Shown here piece by piece: positions 35,408-44,927 of a stretch of 64,000 bases of DNA. Position 1 is the stretch's first letter; each line of letters opens with the position of its first letter. The stretch is from Sambucus nigra (taxonomy: Eukaryota; Streptophyta; Magnoliopsida; Dipsacales; Adoxaceae): contig OX422222.1 in the NCBI GenBank assembly GCA_949130495.1, positions 105,761,709 to 105,825,708 of the forward strand, written 5' to 3'. The notes beneath the pieces are model-generated. The model worked only from the letters and a program-made list of their open reading frames with translations. It was not told the DNA's origin and did no database searches. Both the position numbers and the translations under genes were made by a program.

Positions 35408-35749
35408 CTAATAATACCCCAACGTCATCAGCTGATCATATAACTTGGCCCCTCCCATGTGAGCTGGGTCATGGGCTTGTTTGAGGACCTCAGTTGCTTC
35501 TTCTTTTGTAATGCAACGCAACGGCCTGTTGAAGTACCCCCTTCGATAAAGCTGCCCCTCTTGGATATAGAACCTCGGGGCCCTTCGCCTTAGTCCCATC
35601 GCATCCAATTTCTCCGTTGGGACAATTCCACCCTGAATAAAGTCGATATAGGGCTGCCTCCAGTCTGTTTGGGCTTCAATGAAATGGCACTCAGCTGCTT
35701 CGAAAAATAGCTGACACTTATCACAATTCCGTTGTAGTTCTGCCGCATC
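35408..35749 (-). pseudogene. Pol linker with second integrase zinc-binding module
   Basis: Open frame between two in-frame stops (35750-35752 and 35408-35410), same frame as gag-pol. It contains NCDKCQ, completing the first H2C2-like module, then a linker (WRQPYIDFIQGG... FYIQEGQLYRRGY). The first half of a second module follows: HDPAH with GYY before the stop and CKAC after it. The two modules share the same layout, as if duplicated in tandem. Confidence 0.7.
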
Positions 35750-38194
35750 CTATTTCATTTTAGGCCAAAAATATCCCCCTCTTTGAATTCTCCTATAAAG
35801 AGGTATCTCAGTTGTTTCGCAGTGCTCCTCATGTGTTTTCTTCAACCTCCGCTCTGCCTCCTCTGGCCCAATGCATCTCGATAACCATCCCCCTGCATTT
35901 CTGAAGTAAAGATTTCCCTGGTTTGTAAAGTATTGGGCCAACTCTCTGAGTCCCATAGCTCCTTCGCCAGACTCCAGTTGCTTCCTGACCTCTCCTCTCC
36001 AACCCGCGTCTCCCTCCGTCGGTAGTATTGACTGTATCACCGAAGGAGCTGTTCTTCGTTGGATCGTAACAATAGTCGTATCGCTCCTCATGACCATCTT
36101 TTGAGCAATAGTGGCATAAGCGTCTGGATGTCGGTTCATTGTTCTGGGATGTCTTCTGATTTTGGCCCGATGGAACTGGCTGAGGAGCCTTTGAATGATC
36201 GTTCTGTACGGTGCCAAATTCATGTGTTTCAACGCATATTCTCCATTAACTTGCTGAATTACTAAGTTCGAATCACCCTTGATGCAGAGTGAACGAATTC
36301 CCCTTCGAAGAGCCTCCAGCAACCCTAGTACCAACGCTTCGTATTCTGCTTCGTTATTGGAGCAAGGGAAATCTAGTTTGTAGGAAAGGCAAATTTCCTC
36401 CGTTCCTTTTGAAAGGATGACCCCTGCCCCTCCTTTTTTTTCAGCCGAAGACCCATCGAACTGCATCGTCCATTCCTCATCGGTTGTGTCCAGATAGTTG
36501 GCTTGTAAGTCGTCTCCCGGAATGTCTTCTTTAGGTGGTTCAAACGTTCCTGATGGAAAGATTGCCAACAGATCAGCATACGCCTGGCTCTTGATAGCAC
36601 GAGGAACCACACACTTTAAATCATATTCGGAGAGAATAAGGAACCACCTAGCTGCCCTGCCAATCAAGATAGTTCTAGCCAACAAGTACTTAATAGGATC
36701 ACATCTAGTTACAATATGAATTGTAAAAGACAGCATATAATGTCTAAGTTTTTGTGCTACAAAGACTAAGGCCAAACAATGCCTTTCTAGGCTGCTATAT
36801 CTAATCTCCGGCCCATGTATGATCCTACTGAGGTAATACACTGGCCGTTCTTGCCCGTCGATCTCCTGTGCCAGCAAAGCTCCAACGGACCTTGTAGTGG
36901 AGGTGAGGTATAGCTGCAACGGTGCTCCTGCCTGTGGAGGAACCATGATTTGCGGTGAAACGAGCAGTTTCTTCAACTCATCGAGGGACTCCTGGTGATC
37001 CTTTTCCCACCTGAACTTTGTGTTCTTTCGCAGCAGTTGCATCAACGGGTGTGTTACCTCGGCCAATCCTGGTACAAATCTTCTGAGGTAGGAGACCTTT
37101 CCGAGGAAGCTTTTTAGCTCCTTCGCCGTTCTTGGGTACGGCATTTCTAAGATCGCGCGTTGTTTATCCTGGTCCATCTGCACCCCTTGTCGATCAACCA
37201 CGAAGCCCAGAAACTTCCCACATGTTACTCCGAAGACGCACTTCAATGGGTTCATCCTTAGTTTATACTTCCTACATCGAGTAAACACCTTCTTTAAGTC
37301 ATTTAGGTGGGACTCCTCCTTCTTCGATTTGATGACCAAATCATCCACATAGAATTCTACAAATTTGTGGAGGAAATCGTGAAAAATGGCCATCATTGTT
37401 CTTTGATAAGTGGCTCCCGCGTTCTTAAGTCCAAACGGCATTACTTTGTACATGAAATTGCCCAACGGGGTTCTGAATGCCGTTTTCTCTGCGTCCACGG
37501 GGTCCATCTTGATCTGATTGTACCCAACGTACCCATCCATGAAGCTATACATCTCATGTCCAGCCGTGGCATCTATCAAGCTATCGATGGAAGGTAGAGG
37601 GAACTCATCTTTGGGGCAAGCCCTGTTCAAATCTCTAAAATCCACACAGATCCTTATTTGATTCTTGTCCTTCTTCCCTACTGGCACAATGCTAGATAGC
37701 CACAGGGGATGTTGTATTGGTTTGATGAATCCTGCTGCCAATAAACGCTGAACCTCTTCCTTGATCTTCAAGTCCAACTCAGGTTTATAAGTTCTTGTTG
37801 CCTGTTTTACCGGGATGGCTGAAGGTGTCACGTTTAGCTTGTGGCAGCTCACTTCCTCATCTAGCCCTTCCATTTCGGTATACTTCCACGCAAAGACATC
37901 TATGAACTCCCGGATTAGCCCAACCAGGGCTTCTCGCTTCGCCTTACCGAGATCCTTCGCGATGAAGATGGGCCTTGGGTCTTCCCCTTCTCCTGCCAGG
38001 TTCAACCGCTCCAACTCTTGTGCCTGGGGCTTCGGTTGATTTGCCATGTAGTCTGGTTCTTCGGCGACCTCCTCCACGAACTCCTGTATGTTGGAGTTGT
38101 CTATCACCATACACTGTCCCTGTTGATCTATCAAGAAACACTCATATAACGGGTCAGCCTCATCCTCGGTCTCTTCGGCCGCCCGCTCACATCG
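35750..38194 (-). CDS. Tat reverse transcriptase and dual RNase H (stop-bounded)
   Basis: In frame with gag-protease but separated by a TAA. Counting from 38134, residues 105-280 are reverse transcriptase with VDFRDLN (164-170) and the catalytic FYVDD (261-265). Residues 405-470 are an RNase H that lacks the first catalytic Asp (LYLTSTTRSVGALL), a degenerate state common in Tat. Residues 555-675 are a second, archaeal-type RNase H with FDGSS (D560), NNEAEYEAL, GDSNLV (D621) and HPDAYA (D671). The C-terminus enters a first integrase-type zinc-binding module (THEEHC, GYFWPKM). The frame ends at TAG 35750-35752. Reverse transcriptase copies the element RNA to DNA in virus-like particles. Confidence 0.9.
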   Translation of the reverse strand, partial: RCERAAEETEDEADPLYECFLIDQQGQCMVIDNSNIQEFVEEVAEEPDYMANQPKPQAQELERLNLAGEGEDPRPIFIAKDLGKAKREALVGLIREFIDVFAWKYTEMEGLDEEVSCHKLNVTPSAIPVKQATRTYKPELDLKIKEEVQRLLAAGFIKPIQHPLWLSSIVPVGKKDKNQIRICVDFRDLNRACPKDEFPLPSIDSLIDATAGHEMYSFMDGYVGYNQIKMDPVDAEKTAFRTPLGNFMYKVMPFGLKNAGATYQRTMMAIFHDFLHKFVEFYVDDLVIKSKKEESHLNDLKKVFTRCRKYKLRMNPLKCVFGVTCGKFLGFVVDRQGVQMDQDKQRAILEMPYPRTAKELKSFLGKVSYLRRFVPGLAEVTHPLMQLLRKNTKFRWEKDHQESLDELKKLLVSPQIMVPPQAGAPLQLYLTSTTRSVGALLAQEIDGQERPVYYLSRIIHGPEIRYSSLERHCLALVFVAQKLRHYMLSFTIHIVTRCDPIKYLLARTILIGRAARWFLILSEYDLKCVVPRAIKSQAYADLLAIFPSGTFEPPKEDIPGDDLQANYLDTTDEEWTMQFDGSSAEKKGGAGVILSKGTEEICLSYKLDFPCSNNEAEYEALVLGLLEALRRGIRSLCIKGDSNLVIQQVNGEYALKHMNLAPYRTIIQRLLSQFHRAKIRRHPRTMNRHPDAYATIAQKMVMRSDTTIVTIQRRTAPSVIQSILPTEGDAGWRGEVRKQLESGEGAMGLRELAQYFTNQGNLYFRNAGGWLSRCIGPEEAERRLKKTHEEHCETTEIPLYRRIQRGGYFWPKMK

Positions 38195-40939
38195 TTATAA
38201 ACGGTATACCACCTTCCCCTCCTCAGTGATCACCTTCTTGCATTGCCTGTTGGTAGCTGTTGCCAAGGCCTTCCTCTTCCTTTCTCTCGAAGCCTCAGCG
38301 ATTCTTCCTCCTGAAAAGTGACTCAGCACGCTTTGCCGTTGGACCTCATGCTCCACAGGATCCATTCTAAGCTTTACTTTGTTTTTGAGCTGCTTCGTAG
38401 TACCTTGGGGTCGAGGGATCACCTGATGGGTTTCTTCGGCCCTCACCCCTTCATTATTCGCGGCTTCTTTGCCTTGCTCGTTCAGAGGCCCCATTCTATC
38501 TCTGATCGAGGGAACCCATGCCCCCTCCATTCTTCTTGTTAGGACTTGAGCATCTTCCTCCAACTCCGTATAAAAGGCCGCATCCACAAAGTGAGCTTCC
38601 TCGATGGCGAAGGGCCTTTTTGTAGCCCTAATGGTCACTTCTGTTCCTTTAACATTCGCCTTGGCGCATTGATGATATGTTGAAGGAACTAAACCTTGAT
38701 TGTGCATCCATACTCTTCCTATTAGTAAATGATAGGAAGTTACACTTTCTATTACATGGAACTTGATGTGGGAACTCAGATTTCCCATTACAATTCCCAC
38801 ATTCACATACCCAATGGATTTGGAAGATTGGTTGTCATACCCTGAGATTACCAGAGGCATGGGAACCAACCTTTCTTCTGGGATATCAGCTGCGTGGAAG
38901 GAGTTGATCGGCATAATGTTGATGGAAGCACCCCCATCCATAAGCGTTCTTGCAAAACTAACCCCGTTGATACTGGCCGTCACATACAAGGGCCTGTTAT
39001 GAGGGAACCTTACAGCTCTATCTGCATCGCTGAAGGTCACCTCTGATAGGAACTTTTTTACCAGCCTCGCCATAGGTCCTCTCCATTTCAGCGAGGGAAC
39101 CGCGTCCTTCTTCGCGATGTCAAGGATCGCCCGAGTTATCTCCAGTCTGCTCTCCTTTGGCATTCCCACTTGATCGAAGAACCAAGCGAACTTTGGGGAT
39201 TTTGAAACTGCGCTGTATTCTATGACTGGGCCTGTTTCCTCGCCCTCAACGCTATAGGCGTCTTCTGCGTCCCTAGCACTTGCTTCATCATACGCCAGAA
39301 CTACGTTGGCCATTCCTCTAGTGCAATACTCAAGTTCTTTATCGAACTCCCTCGTTGCCCCTCTCCCCTCTCGCTCTACCTCTTCATCATAGGCCGTCAC
39401 AACATTGGCCCCATGCGCCGGGAGCGGGTTATTGTTAACGTTTTGTGGGGGAATTTGCAGCGTTCCCGCCTTCACGTACTTGTCTATGATTCTTCGCAGC
39501 GTGAAGCAGCTTTCTGTTGGATGCTGGACCTTTCGATGCACCTGACAATATTTGGGATTGGCCCTAGTTGCCACATCGGGCTCCTCTATCGGGACACCTT
39601 TTGGCTCGTAAACCGTTCCGCCTTGGACCATTGCGTTATAGCAACTCATAGCCTCCTCCACCGTACAAGGCAACGGTGGCGGGTCTTCCCTATCCCTTCC
39701 GAACTTTCTTTTGTTGTCCTTCCTCTGAGCCTTGCCCCCATCTTCTCTCTCGACATATCCTACCCGTGGGGCCTGTGTCCTTCCCCCGATGGGTTGTATC
39801 GTCTGTCTGAACATCATGGGGGCTACTACCGGGCTAGGTCGCACCACCAACGATATATTTCTTGCAGATTTTAAGAAAGCTGAAAAAGTTCCCTCGCGTG
39901 TCTCATTGATCAAGTGACAGATATACTCAGGAAGTAATCCCTCAGCACAAATTTGTAGTAACCTGGCCTCCTTAGCTTCTTCCCTCACGTCAAGGGACTT
40001 TTCCCTAAACCTTCGGATATAGGCCACTACCTCCTCTCCTGGCCTTTGCCTCTCCCTGCCAAGTTGGGTTAGGGTGAACTCATCTTCTGCCAAGAAGAAC
40101 TTTCGGACAAACAATACGTGCATCTCCTCCCACGTGGAGACACTATTGGGAGGCAGGTGAGAGTACCAAGTGTAGGCCTTATCAGTCAAGGATTTGGAAA
40201 ACTCCCTCAGCCTAAGCTTTTTGTCATTGCAATGCGCCCCCAGGTGCTCGACGAAACGCTTGATGTGCTCCTTCGGGTTCCCCCCCTTCCCTGAATATTT
40301 TTCAAAGGTAGGGGGAATATAGTCCTTCGGGTAGGGTTCGTCATTGTACTCCTGGGGGTAAGGTGTTCGGAAGTCGTCGTAGACTGCTGCCACCTCGCCC
40401 ACAGCCTGCGAGGAAGACTGCATGAACTTCAGCATCTCCTTCTGCATCTCTTTTCTCATCTCTTCCAAGGGCGAGGCCACTGGGGCCACCTGCAACGGAG
40501 CAGATGGTTGAGCGCTCGTTGCAACTGGAGCGAACGTTATCGGTTGCGCCATTGAAACGCCTGAGCCGCCCACAGTGGGATTCACAACAGAGGGTACACT
40601 TGCTGGTACCGCTCCCGTAACGCCTGCCCCTGGTGGGGCCCCTGGGGCCACTCCTGGTGTCACGAAGGCACTAGTCTCCAATCCTCCCAGCATAGTGGAA
40701 GCTACTGGGGTTTGCAAAAACTCGTAAAATTTGCTCATGAGGAGCGCCATCTGGGTAGGTCCCAGCCCTACGCTCGTGGAGGGTTGTGCAGCCCCTGGGA
40801 CGCCTATCGTTATTGGAGCCAGCGGTATCTCTCCCCGAGGAGCCCCGTCTCTTAAGGCCTCCTGTTCCCTTGCAGCTTGTTCTTCATTATGCTGTATGTC
40901 ATCAAAATTGAGTCTTCTAGTAGCGTTATCCTGCGCCAT
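38195..40939 (-). CDS. Tat gag-protease
   Basis: 914 codons from ATG (MAQDNATRRLNFDD) 42 bp inside the 5' LTR. Residues 1-190 are Pro/Ala-rich. Residues 205-370 are the retrotransposon gag core (PPTFEKYSG... WYSHLPPNSVSTWEEM... RRFREKSLDV). Residues 465-478 (CQVHRKVQHPTESC) are a CX2HX5HX4C zinc-knuckle-like motif. Residues 640-745 are an aspartic protease with DGG at 668-670 (LMDGGASINI), a form seen in Tat, and a second conserved turn (LLIGRVWMH). It ends at TAA 38195-38197, directly in frame with reverse transcriptase. The structural and processing functions look complete in this copy. Confidence 0.9.
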   Translation of the reverse strand: MAQDNATRRLNFDDIQHNEEQAAREQEALRDGAPRGEIPLAPITIGVPGAAQPSTSVGLGPTQMALLMSKFYEFLQTPVASTMLGGLETSAFVTPGVAPGAPPGAGVTGAVPASVPSVVNPTVGGSGVSMAQPITFAPVATSAQPSAPLQVAPVASPLEEMRKEMQKEMLKFMQSSSQAVGEVAAVYDDFRTPYPQEYNDEPYPKDYIPPTFEKYSGKGGNPKEHIKRFVEHLGAHCNDKKLRLREFSKSLTDKAYTWYSHLPPNSVSTWEEMHVLFVRKFFLAEDEFTLTQLGRERQRPGEEVVAYIRRFREKSLDVREEAKEARLLQICAEGLLPEYICHLINETREGTFSAFLKSARNISLVVRPSPVVAPMMFRQTIQPIGGRTQAPRVGYVEREDGGKAQRKDNKRKFGRDREDPPPLPCTVEEAMSCYNAMVQGGTVYEPKGVPIEEPDVATRANPKYCQVHRKVQHPTESCFTLRRIIDKYVKAGTLQIPPQNVNNNPLPAHGANVVTAYDEEVEREGRGATREFDKELEYCTRGMANVVLAYDEASARDAEDAYSVEGEETGPVIEYSAVSKSPKFAWFFDQVGMPKESRLEITRAILDIAKKDAVPSLKWRGPMARLVKKFLSEVTFSDADRAVRFPHNRPLYVTASINGVSFARTLMDGGASINIMPINSFHAADIPEERLVPMPLVISGYDNQSSKSIGYVNVGIVMGNLSSHIKFHVIESVTSYHLLIGRVWMHNQGLVPSTYHQCAKANVKGTEVTIRATKRPFAIEEAHFVDAAFYTELEEDAQVLTRRMEGAWVPSIRDRMGPLNEQGKEAANNEGVRAEETHQVIPRPQGTTKQLKNKVKLRMDPVEHEVQRQSVLSHFSGGRIAEASRERKRKALATATNRQCKKVITEEGKVVYRL

Positions 40940-40961
40940 ACTCCTTCTCTAGAAGGATGCC

Positions 40962-40979
40962 TCCCCAGCAGAGTCGCCA
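40962..40979 (-). other. Primer-binding site of the Tat element
   Basis: The minus strand reads TGGCGACTCTGCTGGGGA two bases inside the 5' LTR. It starts TGG, the complement of a tRNA CCA end. Tat and Ogre elements have been reported to use arginine tRNA; I could not check the match here. Confidence 0.75.
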
Positions 40980-40981
40980 AA

Positions 40982-42166
40982 TGTAAGAGGGTACTTTAGA
41001 TTATATATGTGGAGGCGTAACCCCTATTGAGTATGGTAACCACGAGTTAAATTAGCCAACACCCTAGACTAATTATAGGAAACACACACGCAAAACTCAA
41101 TGAAGATGGACTCAGTTTAAACTCACAAAGCCTCTCGTGTATGACTCAGGGAATAATAATGAACTTTAGAAGTGACTTAGCTAGAGGGAGAGGGAAAATA
41201 AGCACCCTAGATACATCCTGATAGGCAGGTAGCAACACACCAAACTCCCTCAAGAATCTCTGTCAAATATTAAAAGCTTCGCAATAAATGACAATGGTGA
41301 GTTAGAGAACTCTCTAGTTTGCAATGATTCTTTTTCTTAATTCTCCAAAAAGATCATCCTCTCCTCAAAGGTGGTTGGGGTCCTTAAATAGCCCCCCACA
41401 CCACCCCCGAGGCAACTCAGTCATTAAAGAGTATGAAAGACATCCCTCATACTTTATGTCACAACATTAAATGCCTGATGCACTAGTTGTCTCCATGTCA
41501 TAAACATTAAATGCCAAGACATGCCTTTTGCCTATCCACTGTGTGTCAGGGGTTTGTTGTCGCAGAGGTGGTTCACCAACTACCTGACAGCCCCAAATAC
41601 CACAGCGGTTTACTCAAGTGTATGTCTGACAAACGTTTAGATGGCTAGTGACATCACCCATAGTAGATGTGACATTAAGTATAGGGTTGTTTGGTCCATA
41701 ACTTAATGCCCGATAGAACTCCAAGCTGCTCCGCTTGAGGTTCCACGGTCAGGGTCCTTCGGTGCTTTACCAGGTGTATCTAAGGTGGTCAGGACAAGCC
41801 CCAACGGTGCCTTACTTCTCAATCCTCCAAACCAGGTCCCTCTAAAGTTCCCACAGTGAGGTCATTCGATAGAGCATGAAAGCTCTCCCAGGCCCTGCCA
41901 AGCCTGGTCTCTCGCAAGTACCGTTTGACCTCATACAAAACCCTTTAGTTATTATCGTTACGTCATTACAATCGTTAGAGCTTACAGAAATCAAAAATGA
42001 AAGTACGATGTGATTAAAACAATAAGCTAATATATGAGTTGCCACGCTGAGCTGCCTCACCAAGATGCCACGCTTGAGTTTGCCACGCTTGAGCTTATCC
42101 TCAGAACACTGTTGCTAATTAGTGGATTATCCCTAATCCCAGGATTACCTTCAGGCCCCCTCTACA
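40982..42166 (-). repeat. 5' LTR of the Tat element
   Basis: 1,185 bp, same length as and apparently identical to 27657-28841. On the minus strand it begins TGTAGAGGGGGCC at 42166 and ends CCCTCTTACA at 40982. The TATA-like CTATTTAAGG at 41382-41391 would drive the gag-pol transcript. Three copies of GCCACGCT(T)GAG lie near its outer end. Confidence 0.95.
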
Positions 42167-42171
42167 ATATC

Positions 42172-42697
42172 AATCCACAAATCATGCAATAAATGGTACA
42201 CAACAATTATTTAGCAAGTTTAATCACTTACCTCGGGTTCGTAGGGTCTGAATCCGCCTTGAAATCGCGAAATGGCCGGAGAATCTCCACTTTTTCTCTC
42301 CGTTCTCCCTCCTTTTCTTCTTCTTTCTTCTTCTCTCTTTCTTTCTTTCTATTTCTCTTCCTCTCTTTTGGAGAAATATCTCCCGTAGGCTTTTTAAGCC
42401 TTGTCTCCCAATGTACACATCTTTAAATGATAATACACACTTTAAATGACTGAGTATCTTTAATTCGAGTCAAACGGTCCTAAATTATTTCGGAACCTAA
42501 ATAGACCCCAAGTACAGTCATTTCGACTTTCTCGACCCTTCCGGAAACAATGGTACCCTCAGAATTGTCATTCGAGATACTTTTTGACGACTCTAAATTT
42601 TGACCTCAATTGCCAATTTTAATTATTCTCCAATAAAATATTATTTATTTCTCCCAAAATAAAATAATTACTGTTCCGAAAGTCTTGCGTTGTTACA
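42172..42697 (-). repeat. 3' LTR of the Tekay-like element, part 2
   Basis: Matches 47999-48527 of the intact LTR, ending TGCGTTGTTACA at 42697. Together with 24576-27656 it reconstitutes the full 3.6-kb LTR. The small paired frames at 42193-42426 and 48023-48256 are simply the two LTR copies. Confidence 0.9.
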
Positions 42698-43010
42698 AAC
42701 TTCTCCACTTACAAAAATTTCGTCCTCGAAATTTACCTAAGCCTAATTCTCCCAAAGCTCAACTATTTCTAATCTACCCATCATCACTAATCCTATCTCC
42801 AAACTTCTAACTTCCCACGATGAATTTATTTAATTTATTTCATTTTAAGTTGATTATGAGTTAAATAAAACCAATTTCCACAACAAGGGCGCCCATACAC
42901 CCTTTAAATTTGATCTTTGTGCTCACAGCAATCATAATGAGGCTTTATTTGCCTCCAAAATTCCACAATTCCATCAATATAGAATATATTTAAGGATAGA
43001 TTTTTTTTTA
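42698..43010 (-). pseudogene. Pol 3' end of the Tekay-like element
   Basis: The minus strand reads AATTTCGAGGACGAAATTTT, then a purine-rich AAGTGGAGAAG, immediately before the LTR. This is the usual FEDEI-type end of Tekay/Del pol plus the polypurine tract. The rest of pol is absent. The sequence further inside has no recognisable domain. Confidence 0.6.
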
Positions 43011-43790
43011 ATGGTCCAAAGAAATAACTCCTCTCAATTCCTGACATTCACCACTTTCGTGCGGGGGACGTCTCGCAAAAGCGAAATCCAAACAAGTAAC
43101 CCTCCCAATACACTACTGTGTGATTATGTCGGGGATTGAGAGTTTGTTAAATCCGGACTAGAGTTTGAAAAAAATTTATTTTATGAAAATCATTTTGAAA
43201 GGGCTCGAAGGCCGATAAAAAGTCTTATTTTGAAAACAGTTTATTTCGAGAACGGTTTTTATATTATGATATAATATAAAATGCCTTATGTCCAACACAA
43301 GGTCTTTATAGATCATCATCTATATAACATGTAGCTCGGAAATATTATCATATTCATGAGCTAATATTTTACCTGCGTCCCCTCAAACCACAATCTCAAT
43401 TTTCAAACATAAACAACATCTTACATCATTTCAATATATTGCCATTTATAAGGCACATCCATATCTGGAATACAACAATTGTAATAGTCTATCTTGACTA
43501 TATAAAGAGAAGTAGCTTTTATCAAAACTACTTATCACCATAACCATTCTTACATTAACTAAAAGGTTTAAAGCTCTTTATGAGCACCTTGCAAAATCAT
43601 CAATCCTTTAAAAAATCATAGAATAAGAGCCTATTTTGCTCAAAATTCCCTTTAGGGTCATTACATACCATACATAAACAAAAAGGGCTAAAGCACTACC
43701 CAATTTATACATATCTCTCATACGATATTCCAAAACTTTACATATTAATAATCCTATTTATGAAGGAAAATTAACTTACATTACCCATCC
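43011..43790. other. Non-coding internal region of the Tekay-like element
   Basis: Holds one diverged copy of the LTR module GGGACGTCTCGC, then GCGAAATCCAAACAAG (about 43030-43125), and otherwise AT-rich sequence without domains. It marks the place where most of pol has been lost. Confidence 0.55.
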
Positions 43791-43849
43791 CTAGTCTGAT
43801 TGCCTATCCTCCTCAATGGGCTCCCAGACATAGTCCCCCGGTCTAAAGC

Positions 43850-44745
43850 GACCTCAAATCTGCTGTAGGGGTTGCACTTCCAAAATTTCATCAAAACGTG
43901 GTCCCTTACCTCTATAAGGACAATCTCTCTTTTTATGGCCTATTTCTTTACAAAAGAAACACTTACCCATAAACCCTTTCTGCCCACTTGCATTACTGGC
44001 ACTCTCCTTGCCAAACATACTAGATGAACTCGAATCTCCAAAGTTCTTACTCTCTTACGAAAGAAGACGATATTCACGACACTTTAATAGTGCCGCATTT
44101 ACTACCTCGACGAAAGTCATTAACTTAGGACTTTCTAACAAATGTTGTTGGATTTTCCAATCTAAACCTCGAACAAACTTCGATATACGTTTCTCTTACG
44201 TGTTTACCTCATTAGGTACTAATCTCGCCCATAGAGAAAAATCTTCTTCATATTCTGCCACCGTCCTATTTCCTTGAAAAATCCCCATATCTTGAGTAGG
44301 GGAATAAAAATACCTTCGATCAAAAAGCTCCCAAAATGTTGCTATAGGTAAAGTATCTCTCTGTTCAAATGTGGTAACAGACTCCCACCAATGGAGAGCT
44401 GTACCCGATAACTTAAAGGTGGCTAAAAATTGCTTCTGCACTTCACTACACTCAACCATACGAAGGTGCCTCTGTATACTATTCTTCCATTGACTTGCAG
44501 CCATTACATCAAAGCCCCCTGCAAACTCGAGAGGATGCCCCTTACTAAAATCTTCTTTCACTCTCTCCCATAAAGATAATCCTAAATGGGGTGGGGCTGC
44601 TCGAGCGGCAGATTGCTGAGCCATCGTAGAAACGACAGCAGTGACCGCTTGTGCCATAATATTGGCAACATCATCCGTAGTTATGTTCCTTTGAGGCATT
44701 TGGGGTTGCCCTTTGTTTGCCCTGACTGAACGACCTCCCTTCGGT
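43850..44745 (-). pseudogene. Tekay-like gag, broken by stops
   Basis: The minus strand begins MPPKGGRSVRANKG near 44743 and runs as an open frame to 44196. The gag core includes FSKGHPLEFAGGFDVMAASQWKNSIQ and ATFKLSGTALHWWESVT. After an in-frame TAA (44196-44198) the same frame continues (EKRISKFVRGLDWKIQQHLL...). A second TAA lies near 44057. The frame then reaches a zinc knuckle, CFFCKEIGHKKRDC (about 43928-43970), and ends near 43858. It is typical chromovirus gag organisation but cannot be translated intact. No protease follows. Confidence 0.8.
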
Positions 44746-44913
44746 GGCATCTGAAACAAGAACAATTGTATCAGAATGCCTTTCAAATATTTTCGAATCA
44801 CAAAAAGATATGGACGTATGAATGTAATCATCCTAATAATAAGGCTCTACATCAAGAACGCTTACGAAAGATCGCAGTAACGAACACAGATCCTAAAGAC
44901 ACTAGAACCTGAT

Positions 44914-44925
44914 GCTCTGATACCA
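44914..44925 (-). other. Primer-binding site of the Tekay-like element
   Basis: TGGTATCAGAGC on the minus strand, two bases inside the 5' LTR; exact initiator-methionine type. Confidence 0.85.
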
Positions 44926-44927
44926 CA

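Larger units (their letters stand above)
27657..42166 (-). mobile_element. Young Tat-lineage gypsy element with antisense gene, TSD ATATC
   Basis: Flanked by ATATC at 27652-27656 and 42167-42171. The LTRs (27657-28841 and 40982-42166) are both 1,185 bp and look identical in the parts compared. Order on the minus strand: 5' LTR, primer-binding site, gag-protease, reverse transcriptase, RNase H, second archaeal-type RNase H, integrase, then an antisense multi-exon gene, polypurine tract and 3' LTR. A second RNase H and extra antisense frames between pol and the 3' LTR are known from the Tat lineage (Grande, Retand and Ogre groups). GC content is visibly higher than in the surroundings. It is the youngest layer of the nest. 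Confidence 0.95.

Noticed and set aside
36059..41000. Several plus-strand frames of 60-150 codons opposite gag-pol
   Set aside because: They are antisense shadows of the GC-rich gag-pol frame, with no domains or start context of their own.
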